A stretch of DNA of 35,065 bases, taken from NCBI GenBank assembly GCA_001701165.1, contig DAAP01000016.1, positions 1 through 35,065 on the forward strand, read 5' to 3'. Source of the DNA: Bacteroidales bacterium H4 (lineage in GTDB: Bacteria > Bacteroidota > Bacteroidia > Bacteroidales > Muribaculaceae). Each line of letters opens with the position of its first letter. Position 1 is the stretch's first letter. Under the pieces are notes generated by a model. It had not been told where the DNA came from. It did no database searches and saw nothing but the letters and a program-made list of their open reading frames with translations. This document shows, piece after piece, positions 1-8,250 of this stretch. The translations under genes and the position numbers were made by a program.

Positions 1-471
1 GGCATCCAGTTCGCCATCGATATCCTCGGGGTTGTAGTCGCAACGGGCGACCGATACCCACACTTTGAGAATATCATCGGCATCACCATTAACGATGCAG
101 TCACAGCAGTTGTTGATGTCGTAAGCCTCAAGTGCAGCCAGCGCTTCGGCTTCGGTCTCGTAGACTTCGGCCTGGTAGGTGGTGTCGAGGCACTGACCTT
201 CGTAATTGATAGTTTGCGATGAAAAGTTACACGCTTCATCATAAAAAAGCCACATCAAAGGATGCGATGAAACTCCGATATGACAGGGTTTGAGTGCTCG
301 TCTTCTTTTGTAATCCGCCTGGCGCAGATAATACGCGCAGTATCCCATTAAGGGTAACTTGGGGCCCGCCATTGGAAGACCAAGCTTGTCTCGGCATTTC
401 ATAATGATTTGAAGAGTTTCCCAATCTACTTTGATGTGGCATATATAACTATGCGATGCGTCAATTATCAC
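1..471 (-). CDS. Unrecognised protein, C-terminus cut by the window edge
   Basis: An open minus-strand frame runs from a GTG at 471 off the left edge, giving 157 residues with no stop. I do not recognise a family. The visible part is rich in Tyr and Cys (for example MGYCAYYLRQADYKRR) and then becomes acidic, with VYETEAEALAAL, a Cys cluster NNCCDCIVNGDADD and NPEDIDGEL. The ETEAEALA stretch resembles DTEAEALA in the small protein at 8291-8557. The start is uncertain. An in-frame stop lies at 487-489, so the candidates are GTG 471 or ATG 402. An ATG at 485-487 sits one frame off and would join this frame if one base were removed from the GAGAGAG run at 472-478. A consensus promoter lies upstream at 554-584. 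The reading frame is likely real; function is unknown. Confidence 0.5.
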   Translation of the reverse strand, partial: MIIDASHSYICHIKVDWETLQIIMKCRDKLGLPMAGPKLPLMGYCAYYLRQADYKRRRALKPCHIGVSSHPLMWLFYDEACNFSSQTINYEGQCLDTTYQAEVYETEAEALAALEAYDINNCCDCIVNGDADDILKVWVSVARCDYNPEDIDGELDA

Positions 472-553
472 TCTCTCGACACGACATCACGCCTCTGCGG
501 AGCCGCCGGACCCACCTTAATAATACAGCTGGAATCCCGCCGATTGTTTTATG

Positions 554-584
554 CAAATTTACATCATAATCTCTGTTCATCCAA
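554..584 (-). promoter_or_regulatory. Bacteroidota-type promoter for the left-edge gene
   Basis: Read on the minus strand, TTG (582-584) is followed after 20 bases by TAAATTTG (554-561), matching the Bacteroidota -33/-7 pattern TTG-N19-20-TAnnTTTG. It points toward the partial gene at 1-471 and would give a leader of roughly 75 bases. This 472-833 gap holds only this promoter, an imperfect hairpin at 664-693 and the tkt promoter. Confidence 0.6.
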
Positions 585-663
585 ATTTTTTGCCGTTTTT
601 TTGCACATGTTTTTTGACCGACAAGCCGTAAATGCTGGCTACCAACCACTTTGATGAGCCATT

Positions 664-693
664 CACATTTTAGTTTCTCTAAAAGCTAATGTG
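664..693. repeat. Imperfect hairpin in the tkt upstream region
   Basis: CACATTTTAG (664-673) and CTAAAAGCTAATGTG (679-693) can fold with a short loop and a four-base GCTA bulge on the right arm. There is no run of T after it on either strand, so an operator or leader fold is as likely as a terminator. Nothing in the sequence decides its role. Confidence 0.3.
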
Positions 694-769
694 ATGTTAC
701 AGATTATATAACCAAACTTGGATTTGCAATTTGGATGCCTTAGATAGCGTAGTTCTCGCGATTATTTAT

Positions 770-777
770 TACTTTTG
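770..777 (+). promoter_or_regulatory. -7 box upstream of tkt
   Basis: TACTTTTG matches TAnnTTTG and lies 56 bases before the transketolase start. No TTG is found at the usual -33 distance, so the call rests on the -7 element alone. Confidence 0.5.
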
Positions 778-833
778 CAGAAAATCACTGCCGACATCGG
801 ACAATAAAAAAACCTAAAACACTATAAAAATAT

Positions 834-2882
834 ATGGATCAACAAGAACGAATACAACTCGATGGTGCTGCCAACAACCTTCGCGTGCTGATAGCATCCA
901 TGGTTGAGAAAGCCAAATCGGGTCACCCGGGCGGTGCCATGGGGGCTTCCGATTTCATAAACACACTTTTCGCAAAATTCCTTGTCTATGACCCGGAAGA
1001 TCCCCAATGGATTGCTCGCGACCGCTTTTTCCTTGACCCGGGACACATGTCCACGATGCTTTACGGCGTACTGGCCTTTACCGGCAAATTCACGCCCGAG
1101 GAGCTGGCTCAGTTCCGTCAATGGGGCAGCGTGACTCCGGGGCATCCAGAGCTTGATGTCAATCGCGGCATCGAGAACAGCTCCGGCCCCTTAGGTCAGG
1201 GGCACGCCATGGCCGTGGGCTGCGCCATAGCCGAGCGTTTTCTTGTGGCACGCTTCGGCGAGGCTGCCTGCGGACACAAGACCTACGCCTTTATCAGCGA
1301 CGGCGGAATACAGGAGGAAATCAGCCAGGGCGCCGGACGACTTGCCGGACACTTAGGACTGAACAACCTTATAATGTTCTATGACTCGAACAAGGTGCAA
1401 CTATCCACCACCACAGATGCTGTGACTGATGAAGACACCGCGGCCAAATATCGTGCTTGGGGCTGGAACGTAATCGACATTGATGGCAGCGATTGCGCAG
1501 CCATAGCCGCCGCCATAGAGACGGCTCGCGAGGAGGAACACCGCCCTACCCTAATCATCGGACATACAATTATGGCCAAAGGCGCTGTACGCCCCGATGG
1601 TACAAGCCTCGAAGGAGCTGTATCCACACATGGCCAACCACTAACGGGCGCCGGAGCAGACTTGGATGCCACCATACGAGGCCTCGGCGGTGATCCGTCC
1701 AAGCCCTTTGAAATACGCAAATCCACATGCGAACTCTATGCGACACGCGCCGACCAGCTGCGCAAGATCGTGGCCGAACGCCGGGCTGCCGCCAAAGCAT
1801 GGGCCGGAGCCAACCCCGAAGCTGCAAAGACATTACAAGACTACATCGATGGCAAGTTGCCGCATATCGAATACGATGGTATAGAATTCAAAGCTAATGA
1901 GGCTTCGCGCAACGCCTCGGCCAAGGTTCTGGGACTGCTTGCACAGACCGTAGATAATATGATTGTATCGTCGGCCGACCTTGCCAATTCGGACAAAACC
2001 GACGGATACCTGAAGCAGACTCGTGCCTTCACTCGCGGCGATTTCGGCGGCAAATTCCTGCAATCCGGCGTGGCCGAATTGACTATGGCCGCCGCTATCA
2101 ACGGCATCGCCCTGCATGGCGGATGTATTGGTGCCTGCGGCACATTCTTCGTATTCAGCGATTACATCAAACCGGCTTTGCGCATGTCAGCACTTATGGA
2201 ACTGCCCGTGAAGTACATATTCACACACGATGCTTTCCGTGTAGGCGAGGACGGTCCCACTCACCAGCCGGTAGAGCAGGAAGCGCAAATACGCCTTATG
2301 GAGCTTCTTGACAACTTCGGAGGTCGCCAAAGCACTTTGGTTTTGCGCCCCGCCGACAGTGCCGAGACCGCCGTGGCATGGAAAATGGCCATGGACAATA
2401 AGGAATGCCCGACGGTGCTGATACTTTCACGCCAAAATCTCGAAGACTTGCCTGCCGCTGACGGCAACCGACGCAAAGCCGCATACGGCGCGCAGCGTGG
2501 CGGATACACCGTCATCGAGGCCGAAAATCCCGAGCTGATACTCGTAGCTAACGGCAGTGAGGTCGCTTTGGCCGTACATGCCGCCGAAGCCCTGGCCGAA
2601 GAAGGCCGCAGCGTACGCGTGGTTTCCGTCCCATCCGTAGGCCTATTCCTGCGTCAGGACAAGGAATACCGCGACAGCGTACTCACACCCGGCATTCCGC
2701 GCTATGGCATCACCGCCGGGCTGCCTGCGGCATTGTATCCGCTGATGCGCGGTACCGCCAAATGGGATGTCTTCGGACTCGAGCACTTCGGCGCATCCGC
2801 GCCCTATAAGGTCCTGGACGAGAAATTCGGTTTCAACGATGCCAATGTCCTGACAAACATCATTGAATTCATAGAGAGCTGA
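834..2882 (+). CDS. tkt: Transketolase
   Basis: Thiamine-diphosphate enzyme moving two-carbon ketol units between sugar phosphates in the non-oxidative pentose phosphate pathway; cytosolic. The 682 residues match the usual transketolase length. Visible landmarks: GHPGGAMGASD near residue 29 (N-terminal substrate and cofactor loop), SDGGIQEE with the following NNLIMFYDSN near residues 154-183 (diphosphate and metal binding; the family usually has GDG, here SDGG), and GEDGPTHQPVEQ near residue 470, the transketolase signature of the pyrimidine-binding domain, followed by the C-terminal domain. The ATG at 834 follows an A/T-rich leader and lets the protein begin as homologues do, MDQQERIQLDGAANNLR. 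It is monocistronic: own promoter box at 770 and a strong terminator just after the stop. Confidence 0.97.
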   Translation: MDQQERIQLDGAANNLRVLIASMVEKAKSGHPGGAMGASDFINTLFAKFLVYDPEDPQWIARDRFFLDPGHMSTMLYGVLAFTGKFTPEELAQFRQWGSVTPGHPELDVNRGIENSSGPLGQGHAMAVGCAIAERFLVARFGEAACGHKTYAFISDGGIQEEISQGAGRLAGHLGLNNLIMFYDSNKVQLSTTTDAVTDEDTAAKYRAWGWNVIDIDGSDCAAIAAAIETAREEEHRPTLIIGHTIMAKGAVRPDGTSLEGAVSTHGQPLTGAGADLDATIRGLGGDPSKPFEIRKSTCELYATRADQLRKIVAERRAAAKAWAGANPEAAKTLQDYIDGKLPHIEYDGIEFKANEASRNASAKVLGLLAQTVDNMIVSSADLANSDKTDGYLKQTRAFTRGDFGGKFLQSGVAELTMAAAINGIALHGGCIGACGTFFVFSDYIKPALRMSALMELPVKYIFTHDAFRVGEDGPTHQPVEQEAQIRLMELLDNFGGRQSTLVLRPADSAETAVAWKMAMDNKECPTVLILSRQNLEDLPAADGNRRKAAYGAQRGGYTVIEAENPELILVANGSEVALAVHAAEALAEEGRSVRVVSVPSVGLFLRQDKEYRDSVLTPGIPRYGITAGLPAALYPLMRGTAKWDVFGLEHFGASAPYKVLDEKFGFNDANVLTNIIEFIES

Positions 2883-2909
2883 ACAACAGACCTTTTAAGC
2901 AAATAATTC

Positions 2910-2947
2910 AGGGCGGCAGACAATCCGATGTCTGCCGCCCTGTTTTT
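2910..2947 (+). terminator. Strong intrinsic terminator after tkt
   Basis: AGGGCGGCAGACA (2910-2922) pairs perfectly with TGTCTGCCGCCCT (2929-2941) around a six-base loop, followed by GTTTTTG. It ends tkt and, being symmetrical, may also stop the convergent malY-like gene. Confidence 0.9.
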
Positions 2948-2987
2948 GTGTATTGTGTATAGGCGCGTTGCGCCGCATTACCTCGCC

Positions 2988-4169
2988 TTATGCCTGCGTG
3001 TAAGCTCGTATGCGGCGCATACCCTCGGCCAAAAGTGCTCGGGTGGTAGCAAGGTTGATACGCACAAATCCCTCGCCCTCAACGCCATAGGCTGCACCGG
3101 GCTGCACCCATACGCCGGTGTCTCGTCTGAGCGCCTCCGCGAACTCAGCTACTGTCTGCCCGCGTCCTTCGAGCATCTCCCGACAGTCTGCCCATGCGAG
3201 ATAGGTGCCTTCGAGGGGCAATATGCGCATTCCGGAGATGCTTCTGGAGACGTAATCGCGCACACTCTCGTAATTGGCATGTACGTATCTGAGCATAGCC
3301 TGTAACCACGCTTCGCCTTCGTTATATGCCTTCTGCAAAGCGATGATTGCAAAGGGACTGATGTCGCATGTCTCATTGTCGTTGATTGCGCGATTGATAA
3401 GGCGGCGCAAGTGTGCATCCTTAACTACAATATTGGCTACCTGCAAGCCGGCAAGGTTGAAGGCTTTGCTGGGCGAAATCATTGTAATGCAGTCGCCGTC
3501 ACACAGCGTGGACATGGGCGTGTAGATATGTGGTGCAAAGACTATCTCACAGTGTATCTCATCGCTTATCAGGGTCACATCGTGCTTGCGGCACAATTCG
3601 TAAACGCGGCGCAAGTCCTCGGCGGACCATACGCGGCCGCCTGGATTGTGGGGATTACACAACACCATGGCCGTGCTCTTGGGATCGGCAAGGGCTTTCT
3701 CCAAAGACTCGAAGTCCATTTGGTATAGCCCGTGACTATCCAAATGTAGCGGAGCGTTCATATTGCGGCATCCGGCATTGCGTATGCTCGAAAAAAAGCA
3801 ATTGTATACAGGTGTTTGTACCACCACGCCATCCCCGGGTCGGGTGACTGCACGCAGCACGGCGGCAAGGGCGGGAAGCACTCCTGTGGTCGGGATAAAC
3901 AAGTCGCGGTCTATATGCCAATGGTGGCGGCGCTCAAACCACGAGGATATGGCATCATAGTACTCATCACCGGGGAAGCTGTAGCCAAAGACCCCGTGAG
4001 CAGCGCGATGCACAAGCGCTTCCACAATCTCGGGCGCCGTCTTGAAGTCCATATCGGCTACCCATAGCGGTATCAAGTCGTGTCCCGGGACACTGTATCC
4101 ATCCCATTTCATGCTGTCGGTGTGCAGCCTATTGACCGGAGTGTCAAAATCGTATCTTTCCATATCCAT
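2988..4169 (-). CDS. MalY/PatB family PLP-dependent aminotransferase / C-S lyase
   Basis: Fold-type I pyridoxal-phosphate enzyme of the class I/II aminotransferase superfamily, closest by pattern to MalY/PatB cystathionine beta-lyases, which cleave cystathionine or cysteine to pyruvate, ammonia and a thiol; cytosolic. The 393 residues match the family. The N-terminus has the MalY-type start RYDFDTPVNR with MKWDGY; CNPHNPGGRVW is the substrate/cofactor loop; SPSKAFNLAGLQ near residue 234 carries the Schiff-base lysine; VRINLATTR is the C-terminal arginine region that binds the substrate carboxylate. Starts at ATG 4169 or two codons later are equally possible. It lies 101 bases downstream of the MATE gene on the same strand, with no clear promoter box between, so co-transcription is likely. 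True substrate unknown. Confidence 0.88.
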   Translation of the reverse strand: MDMERYDFDTPVNRLHTDSMKWDGYSVPGHDLIPLWVADMDFKTAPEIVEALVHRAAHGVFGYSFPGDEYYDAISSWFERRHHWHIDRDLFIPTTGVLPALAAVLRAVTRPGDGVVVQTPVYNCFFSSIRNAGCRNMNAPLHLDSHGLYQMDFESLEKALADPKSTAMVLCNPHNPGGRVWSAEDLRRVYELCRKHDVTLISDEIHCEIVFAPHIYTPMSTLCDGDCITMISPSKAFNLAGLQVANIVVKDAHLRRLINRAINDNETCDISPFAIIALQKAYNEGEAWLQAMLRYVHANYESVRDYVSRSISGMRILPLEGTYLAWADCREMLEGRGQTVAEFAEALRRDTGVWVQPGAAYGVEGEGFVRINLATTRALLAEGMRRIRAYTQA

Positions 4170-4270
4170 GGCAGTGTTATGTTTTGTATGGTTGTAAGTA
4201 TTTATATTCTATTGTTTATTCATACCTGCTTGGCGTTAGGCTCGACAGTTCTGAAATTCGATCGACGGAC

Positions 4271-5740
4271 CTAAGTATCGGCAGGCAAAGACTCGGCGGC
4301 AATAGCTGTGGCGTGTTTCAGCCACCGGCCACGCACAAAGAGTAGAACAAAGAGCGCACCGCGGAAGCACAATTCGATGCACATGGCCAGCCACACGCCG
4401 TACAGCCCCATTGACGGAGCAAGTATAGCGGACAACGTCAGGCGGACAGCCCAGATACTGCCGAAATTGATAAAAGCCGGTACAGTGGCATAGCGTGCGC
4501 CTATGGCGATGCCGTAGCCGACTATGGCGGCGCCAAACATCGGCTCGGCCCAAGCCTCGGTGCGCAAGGCCATGGCTCCTAATTCGCGGACAGAAACGTC
4601 TGGCGTAAAAAAGGCTATCATGTCGTAGGCGCAGAACCACATGACTACGCCAAGTACGCCCATAATGGCTATACCAAGTGTCATGGTAATACGCCCGAAG
4701 CTTACGGCAAGTGCTCGGCGCCCAGCCCCGAGGCTCTGCCCGACAAGAGTTGTAGCGGCCTCGCCGATGCCATAACCGGGCATATAGCACAGGCTTTCGG
4801 CAGTAACAGCAAAGGCGTTGGCGGCAATGGCGGTATTGCCTAACGGCGCAACAATGGCGGTTATCAGAATTTGGGCACCACACATCACTACACGCTCCAG
4901 CGCCAAGGGGCTGGCCACGGAAACGGCGTGCCGCATGACACGCCCATTGAGACGCCACCACGTCCCGACAAAGCCGCGAGCACGCGACCACGGACGCGAC
5001 AGCGCCGGCGAGCGGCGCAATAGGTACCACAACAGAAATACGCAGCCCACAACTTGAGCCATGGCCGTACCGATGGCGGCGCCGGTGACGCCGAGCCCGG
5101 CACCGGGCAGTGTCAGCACGCCCCAAGGTGTCTCTATGGCATGTGCCGGGTATATCATAAAGAAGTTGAATACAACATCAAGGGTGCACATCACCACCGC
5201 TATCACACCGGGAACAAGCATATTACCGCTGCTGCGCAGCATCGCCCCGGCCATAAAAGTAAGGTATACTACCGGCATCGAGGCTCCGAAGATGGAAAAG
5301 TAGGAAGTACTCATGTCGCATACGACGCCCTTGCCGCCAAGCCAGTGCGGCAGCCCGGGAGCAATAGCCACGGCAAGCAAGGCCACCAATACACCGACAG
5401 CGGTAACAATGACCGTGCCTTGACGCACCACACTGCGAGCCTCGGCGTCTTTGCCGCCGCCCAGAAGATGGGCCACCTGCACGGAGAAGCCCATAACCGT
5501 GGCCGTACCCAAGCCCCAAAAGAGCCATGTCGTAGTTGCAATAAGTCCTATCGAAGCGGCCGGCTCGGCACCGAGGTGACCCACCATAGCAGCATCGATA
5601 TACTCCATAAGCAGCGTGGACAACTGGGCCATAATGGCAGGCCAACTAAGCCGCGCCACCATGGCAAGTTTGCCGCGCAGTGTCGCCACTCGCGGCGACC
5701 GCAATTGGGCCGCGAGGTCTGATGCCGCGCCTCGGCTCAT
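4271..5740 (-). CDS. MATE family efflux transporter
   Basis: Inner-membrane multidrug and toxin extrusion protein, normally exporting cationic compounds or metabolites in exchange for sodium ions or protons. The 489 residues are strongly hydrophobic, consistent with about 12 transmembrane helices in two pseudo-repeats. The first helix carries the MATE pattern (SWPAIMAQLSTLLMEYIDAAMVGHLG), written here as WPAIMAQLS and DAAMVGHLG, and the second half repeats it (MCGAQILITAIVAPLG). Its start overlaps the stop of the DUF3737 gene by four bases (ATGA), which implies translational coupling. The hydrophilic N-terminal extension of about 25 residues is long for the family, but the overlap supports this start. 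Substrate cannot be read from the sequence; the neighbouring C-S lyase hints at amino-acid or thiol metabolism, which is inference. Confidence 0.93.
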   Translation of the reverse strand: MSRGAASDLAAQLRSPRVATLRGKLAMVARLSWPAIMAQLSTLLMEYIDAAMVGHLGAEPAASIGLIATTTWLFWGLGTATVMGFSVQVAHLLGGGKDAEARSVVRQGTVIVTAVGVLVALLAVAIAPGLPHWLGGKGVVCDMSTSYFSIFGASMPVVYLTFMAGAMLRSSGNMLVPGVIAVVMCTLDVVFNFFMIYPAHAIETPWGVLTLPGAGLGVTGAAIGTAMAQVVGCVFLLWYLLRRSPALSRPWSRARGFVGTWWRLNGRVMRHAVSVASPLALERVVMCGAQILITAIVAPLGNTAIAANAFAVTAESLCYMPGYGIGEAATTLVGQSLGAGRRALAVSFGRITMTLGIAIMGVLGVVMWFCAYDMIAFFTPDVSVRELGAMALRTEAWAEPMFGAAIVGYGIAIGARYATVPAFINFGSIWAVRLTLSAILAPSMGLYGVWLAMCIELCFRGALFVLLFVRGRWLKHATAIAAESLPADT

Positions 5741-6600
5741 GCGTCGGCGCTGCCGGTGGTGACTATGCGGCAGTCGGCAGGCGACTGGATGTTCTCGTCA
5801 AGTATCACCTCGCCCACGCTGTCGCAATAGATGTATCCGTGGCGCGGATTCTTGATACTGGTGACATGTCCGTGCAGCCCGGCACGCACGTCCGAGTCCT
5901 CGAAGGCCAAGTCGGCATCAGCGCCGAAGGTGCAGTTCTCGAGCACCAAGTCGTGGCAATAGCACAAGGGCTGGGTGCCGGTGATATGGCAGTTGACAAG
6001 GCGCAGGCCGTGCGAATACCAACCGAGGTACTCGCCGTGCAGCTCGCTGTCGCGCACAGTGACGCCCACGGTGTTCCACAGGGCGTCTTTGCTGTAAATC
6101 TTGGCGTTACGTATCAACACGTCGTGACAGTACTGGAAGGAATAATTGCCGTGCTGCTCGTATCGGTCGATGACCACATGGTCGGTGTGCATAAACAGGT
6201 AGTCGGCATTGAATATCTTGACATCTTCGAGGGTGACATCGCTGCAATGCCACAGGGTTTCCTGCGCATTTGGGAATTCGACACCGCTGACATACAGCCC
6301 CTTAAGTTCACGGAACATCTTGGGCGCTTCGACACGGCAGTTGCGCATCACGCAGTCTTGGCTGTACCACAGCGCGGCACGGGCGCCCTCGGTGAAGTAG
6401 CAGCCTTCGACCTCGAAGTTGCGTGCGTGCCAGAATGGGTACTTGCCGCGAAACTCGCAATGACGTGCCACGATATCACGCGATGCCTTCAAAGCGCTCT
6501 CGCCGGGATTGATGATTACGTGTTCCAGCTCCAAATCGTGAGCGGCGAACAACGGCCGTTCGCCCCCATATTCCTTATTCTCTATTTTTGTCTTTCCCAT
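5737..6600 (-). CDS. DUF3737 family right-handed beta-helix protein
   Basis: A 287-residue cytosolic protein of the DUF3737 family, whose biochemical function is not established. The sequence shows the short, regularly spaced repeats of a parallel beta-helix: DIVARHCEFRGKYPFWHAR, NFEVEGCYFTEGARAALW, DCVMRNCRVEAPKMFRE, DVTLEDVKIFNADYLFMH, VLIRNAKIYSKDALW and so on, each rung ending in an aromatic/His pair. No signal peptide. It is first in a minus-strand group with the MATE gene (ATGA overlap) and the malY-like gene. A -7 box lies upstream at 6725-6732. Sugar-binding or carbohydrate-active roles are possible because of the fold, but no catalytic residues can be assigned. Confidence 0.87.
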   Translation of the reverse strand: MGKTKIENKEYGGERPLFAAHDLELEHVIINPGESALKASRDIVARHCEFRGKYPFWHARNFEVEGCYFTEGARAALWYSQDCVMRNCRVEAPKMFRELKGLYVSGVEFPNAQETLWHCSDVTLEDVKIFNADYLFMHTDHVVIDRYEQHGNYSFQYCHDVLIRNAKIYSKDALWNTVGVTVRDSELHGEYLGWYSHGLRLVNCHITGTQPLCYCHDLVLENCTFGADADLAFEDSDVRAGLHGHVTSIKNPRHGYIYCDSVGEVILDENIQSPADCRIVTTGSADA

Positions 6601-6724
6601 AACCTTATATCACTGTTGCGTATTATATAGTCTTTACCAATACCGCAGATTAGGACCTGCGCAAATACTCGCAAGCATCTCTGCCTATCGCTTGCATTGC
6701 GTCAATCCATCTTTTCGGCGTATG

Positions 6725-6732
6725 CAAATGTA
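6725..6732 (-). promoter_or_regulatory. -7 box upstream of the DUF3737-MATE-malY group
   Basis: On the minus strand TACATTTG matches TAnnTTTG, 125 bases before the DUF3737 start. The TTG at -33 is not evident. Confidence 0.5.
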
Positions 6733-6842
6733 CAAAGTATTTTCGAGACCACCCCACCGCTTAACATTGCTTAATTCTTACGTCTTTTCGTATGGTGTAA
6801 CCTCGGAACATGTTTAATGATTAAACTCTCCGCAAAATTTTG

Positions 6843-6850
6843 TAATTTTG
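6843..6850 (+). promoter_or_regulatory. -7 box that fixes the start of the nuclease-like gene
   Basis: TAATTTTG matches TAnnTTTG and lies 21 bases before the ATG at 6872. An upstream in-frame TTG at 6848 falls inside this box, so it cannot be the translation start if the promoter is real. Confidence 0.55.
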
Positions 6851-6871
6851 CGTTTGATAAATATTGTGATT

Positions 6872-7447
6872 ATGATAGATTTACCAACATACGTTCTTGG
6901 CGCCATTGGAGAGCATCAAACTTTATCAAGACTTCTGCTTCTCAGATATAGTGCCGCCATTACTAATCTTTCAGTTGAAAATGCTGAAAGTACGGACATC
7001 CTTTGCCGCGACTCTAAAGGTCGCTTTTGCGCTATTCAGGTAAAAACTACAACTAAAGATAATTGGATAACAGGCATTTCTCATAAAGAATTTTTCGATG
7101 ACAATGGTCAAATTGACCTTGTTAAAGGTCGTAAATTTCTCGAAAATAAAATTGTAGGTCCGTGGGTATTTGTTCATGTCGGCGGTTCTTCTGTTTATCC
7201 GGAATTTATTTTTTTCGTCCTATCTCGTTCAGAAGTCATAGAGCTGATTTTCAGCAACGAAAAATGGTATCTTACTGGCTACAACCGTAAGAAACCGCTT
7301 AAAGGTTCCGGCCCTATTTGTTTGTATGCTGATTGGTTTCGAGGCAAAGGTGTTCAAGCCAACAGAAATCATATTGAATGGGTTAATCCATTCAATTCAA
7401 CTGACTATAAATTTGAAGAAGCTTGGCATAATCTATGGATTGATTAA
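6872..7447 (+). CDS. PD-(D/E)XK nuclease-like protein (DUF4365-like pattern)
   Basis: A 191-residue protein with the layout of a Holliday-junction-resolvase-like PD-(D/E)XK domain: a Gly-Glu pair in the first helix (GAIGEH, E14), an acidic residue ending a strand (STDILCRD, D42), then a hairpin and AIQVKTT with Q56 and K58, the QxK variant of the (D/E)XK catalytic motif. The rest, with WVFVHVGG and EFIFFVLSRSEV, fits the later strands of this fold. DUF4365-type proteins share this arrangement; the exact family is my inference, and no enzymatic activity is shown. The start at ATG 6872 is chosen because the promoter box covers 6843-6850. The gene is markedly AT-rich compared with its neighbours (21/60 G+C in 7021-7080). 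The next gene begins 66 bases later on the same strand. Confidence 0.7.
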   Translation: MIDLPTYVLGAIGEHQTLSRLLLLRYSAAITNLSVENAESTDILCRDSKGRFCAIQVKTTTKDNWITGISHKEFFDDNGQIDLVKGRKFLENKIVGPWVFVHVGGSSVYPEFIFFVLSRSEVIELIFSNEKWYLTGYNRKKPLKGSGPICLYADWFRGKGVQANRNHIEWVNPFNSTDYKFEEAWHNLWID

Positions 7448-7513
7448 AAGGTTTTTTCATATTCGATTCATTGAATTCTTACTGACATTCTTTTTAGGGT
7501 TATTAAGTAAGTT

Positions 7514-8104
7514 ATGGACTACGAACTCAAATCTAATCAGGATATTTTGCGCAATGATTTAATCGCAGAAGTCACGCGTTACCTTGGTTATGCCGAAGAA
7601 ATTCATTTTGATTTTATCTCCGTCCACGAAAAAACTTTTAAGGTCGGTTTCCGTTCTCGCCATGATGAACAAAGGAAACCCGATGTCGAGTATTACGATG
7701 TTTGTGACTTGATTTCACAAGATGGTGCATGGTTCAAACCCGACTTGTCTTGCATTGAAGCGATTGTTCAAGAACATTTCCCAAGTCCAAATATCAACGC
7801 AAAGTTTGATGAGTGGGTGGAGGCGATTAGAAAATTCCTTGTTGCTGAGCAACCGACTTCACTAAGAGCTTGCCGCTTCTCTATCGGTACTACTAATTTC
7901 GGACTTGACTGTTTCGATGAGGAGAAAGAGCCTATTGAAGAAGGCGGTGAATGGTCTTATGAGGATGAATTTGTTGAAGAATGGGAAACGATTGATGTAA
8001 TACCTATGCGTAAAGCCGTCACCAAGACAAGTACGGGGTATAGTATCTCACGCTATAAATTGACTAAAATAATTCTAAACTATATTAAACCTGAAAATAC
8101 ATGA
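7514..8104 (+). CDS. Unrecognised protein paired with the nuclease-like gene
   Basis: A 196-residue soluble protein that I do not recognise. It has an N-terminal mixed region (YLGYAEEIHFDFISVHEKTF), a conserved-looking EYYDVCDLI, and an acidic stretch near residues 136-160 (CFDEEKEPIEEGGEWSYEDE), then a more basic C-terminus (RYKLTKIILNYIKPEN). No signal peptide, membrane segment or known catalytic motif is visible. It follows the PD-(D/E)XK-like gene by 66 bases on the same strand, shares its AT-rich composition, and shows no promoter box of its own, so the two are probably co-transcribed. It might be a partner or inhibitor of the nuclease-like protein; that is inference from position only. 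Confidence 0.65.
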   Translation: MDYELKSNQDILRNDLIAEVTRYLGYAEEIHFDFISVHEKTFKVGFRSRHDEQRKPDVEYYDVCDLISQDGAWFKPDLSCIEAIVQEHFPSPNINAKFDEWVEAIRKFLVAEQPTSLRACRFSIGTTNFGLDCFDEEKEPIEEGGEWSYEDEFVEEWETIDVIPMRKAVTKTSTGYSISRYKLTKIILNYIKPENT

Positions 8105-8194
8105 ACTTTGGACGTTGCGACACCATCGCCGCGCTTTCGTTAATCGAACCCGAGGTTTCGACCATTCGACTTCTATCCCTAACGCATTTTTCAT

Positions 8195-8229
8195 GCTATA
8201 AAGCGGACAAGTTATTGCCGTTTTATAGC
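8195..8229. repeat. 12-bp stem hairpin between the cassette and the small acidic gene
   Basis: GCTATAAAGCGG (8195-8206) pairs with CCGTTTTATAGC (8218-8229) with a single G-T wobble, around an 11-base loop. It is not directly followed by a T run (GATTTTTTG starts 13 bases later). It could end the 6872-8104 transcript or be a regulatory fold ahead of 8291. Confidence 0.5.
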
Positions 8230-8250
8230 TGAAATGTTGCAGATTTTTTG

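Noticed and set aside
461..649. 62-codon minus-strand frame starting at 649
   Set aside because: It runs through the promoter at 554-584; only its last codons (MSCRESDN) matter, for the start of the left-edge gene.
4236..5126. 296-codon minus-strand frame overlapping the MATE gene
   Set aside because: Arg/Cys/His-rich shadow frame of the GC-rich MATE coding sequence.
5054..5722. 222-codon plus-strand frame opposite the MATE gene
   Set aside because: Low-complexity His/Arg/Gly-rich product, entirely inside the MATE gene on the other strand.
5680..6630. Long plus-strand reading frame of 316 codons opposite the DUF3737 gene
   Set aside because: It is the mirror of a clear beta-helix family gene; its sequence has no recognisable motif and no promoter.
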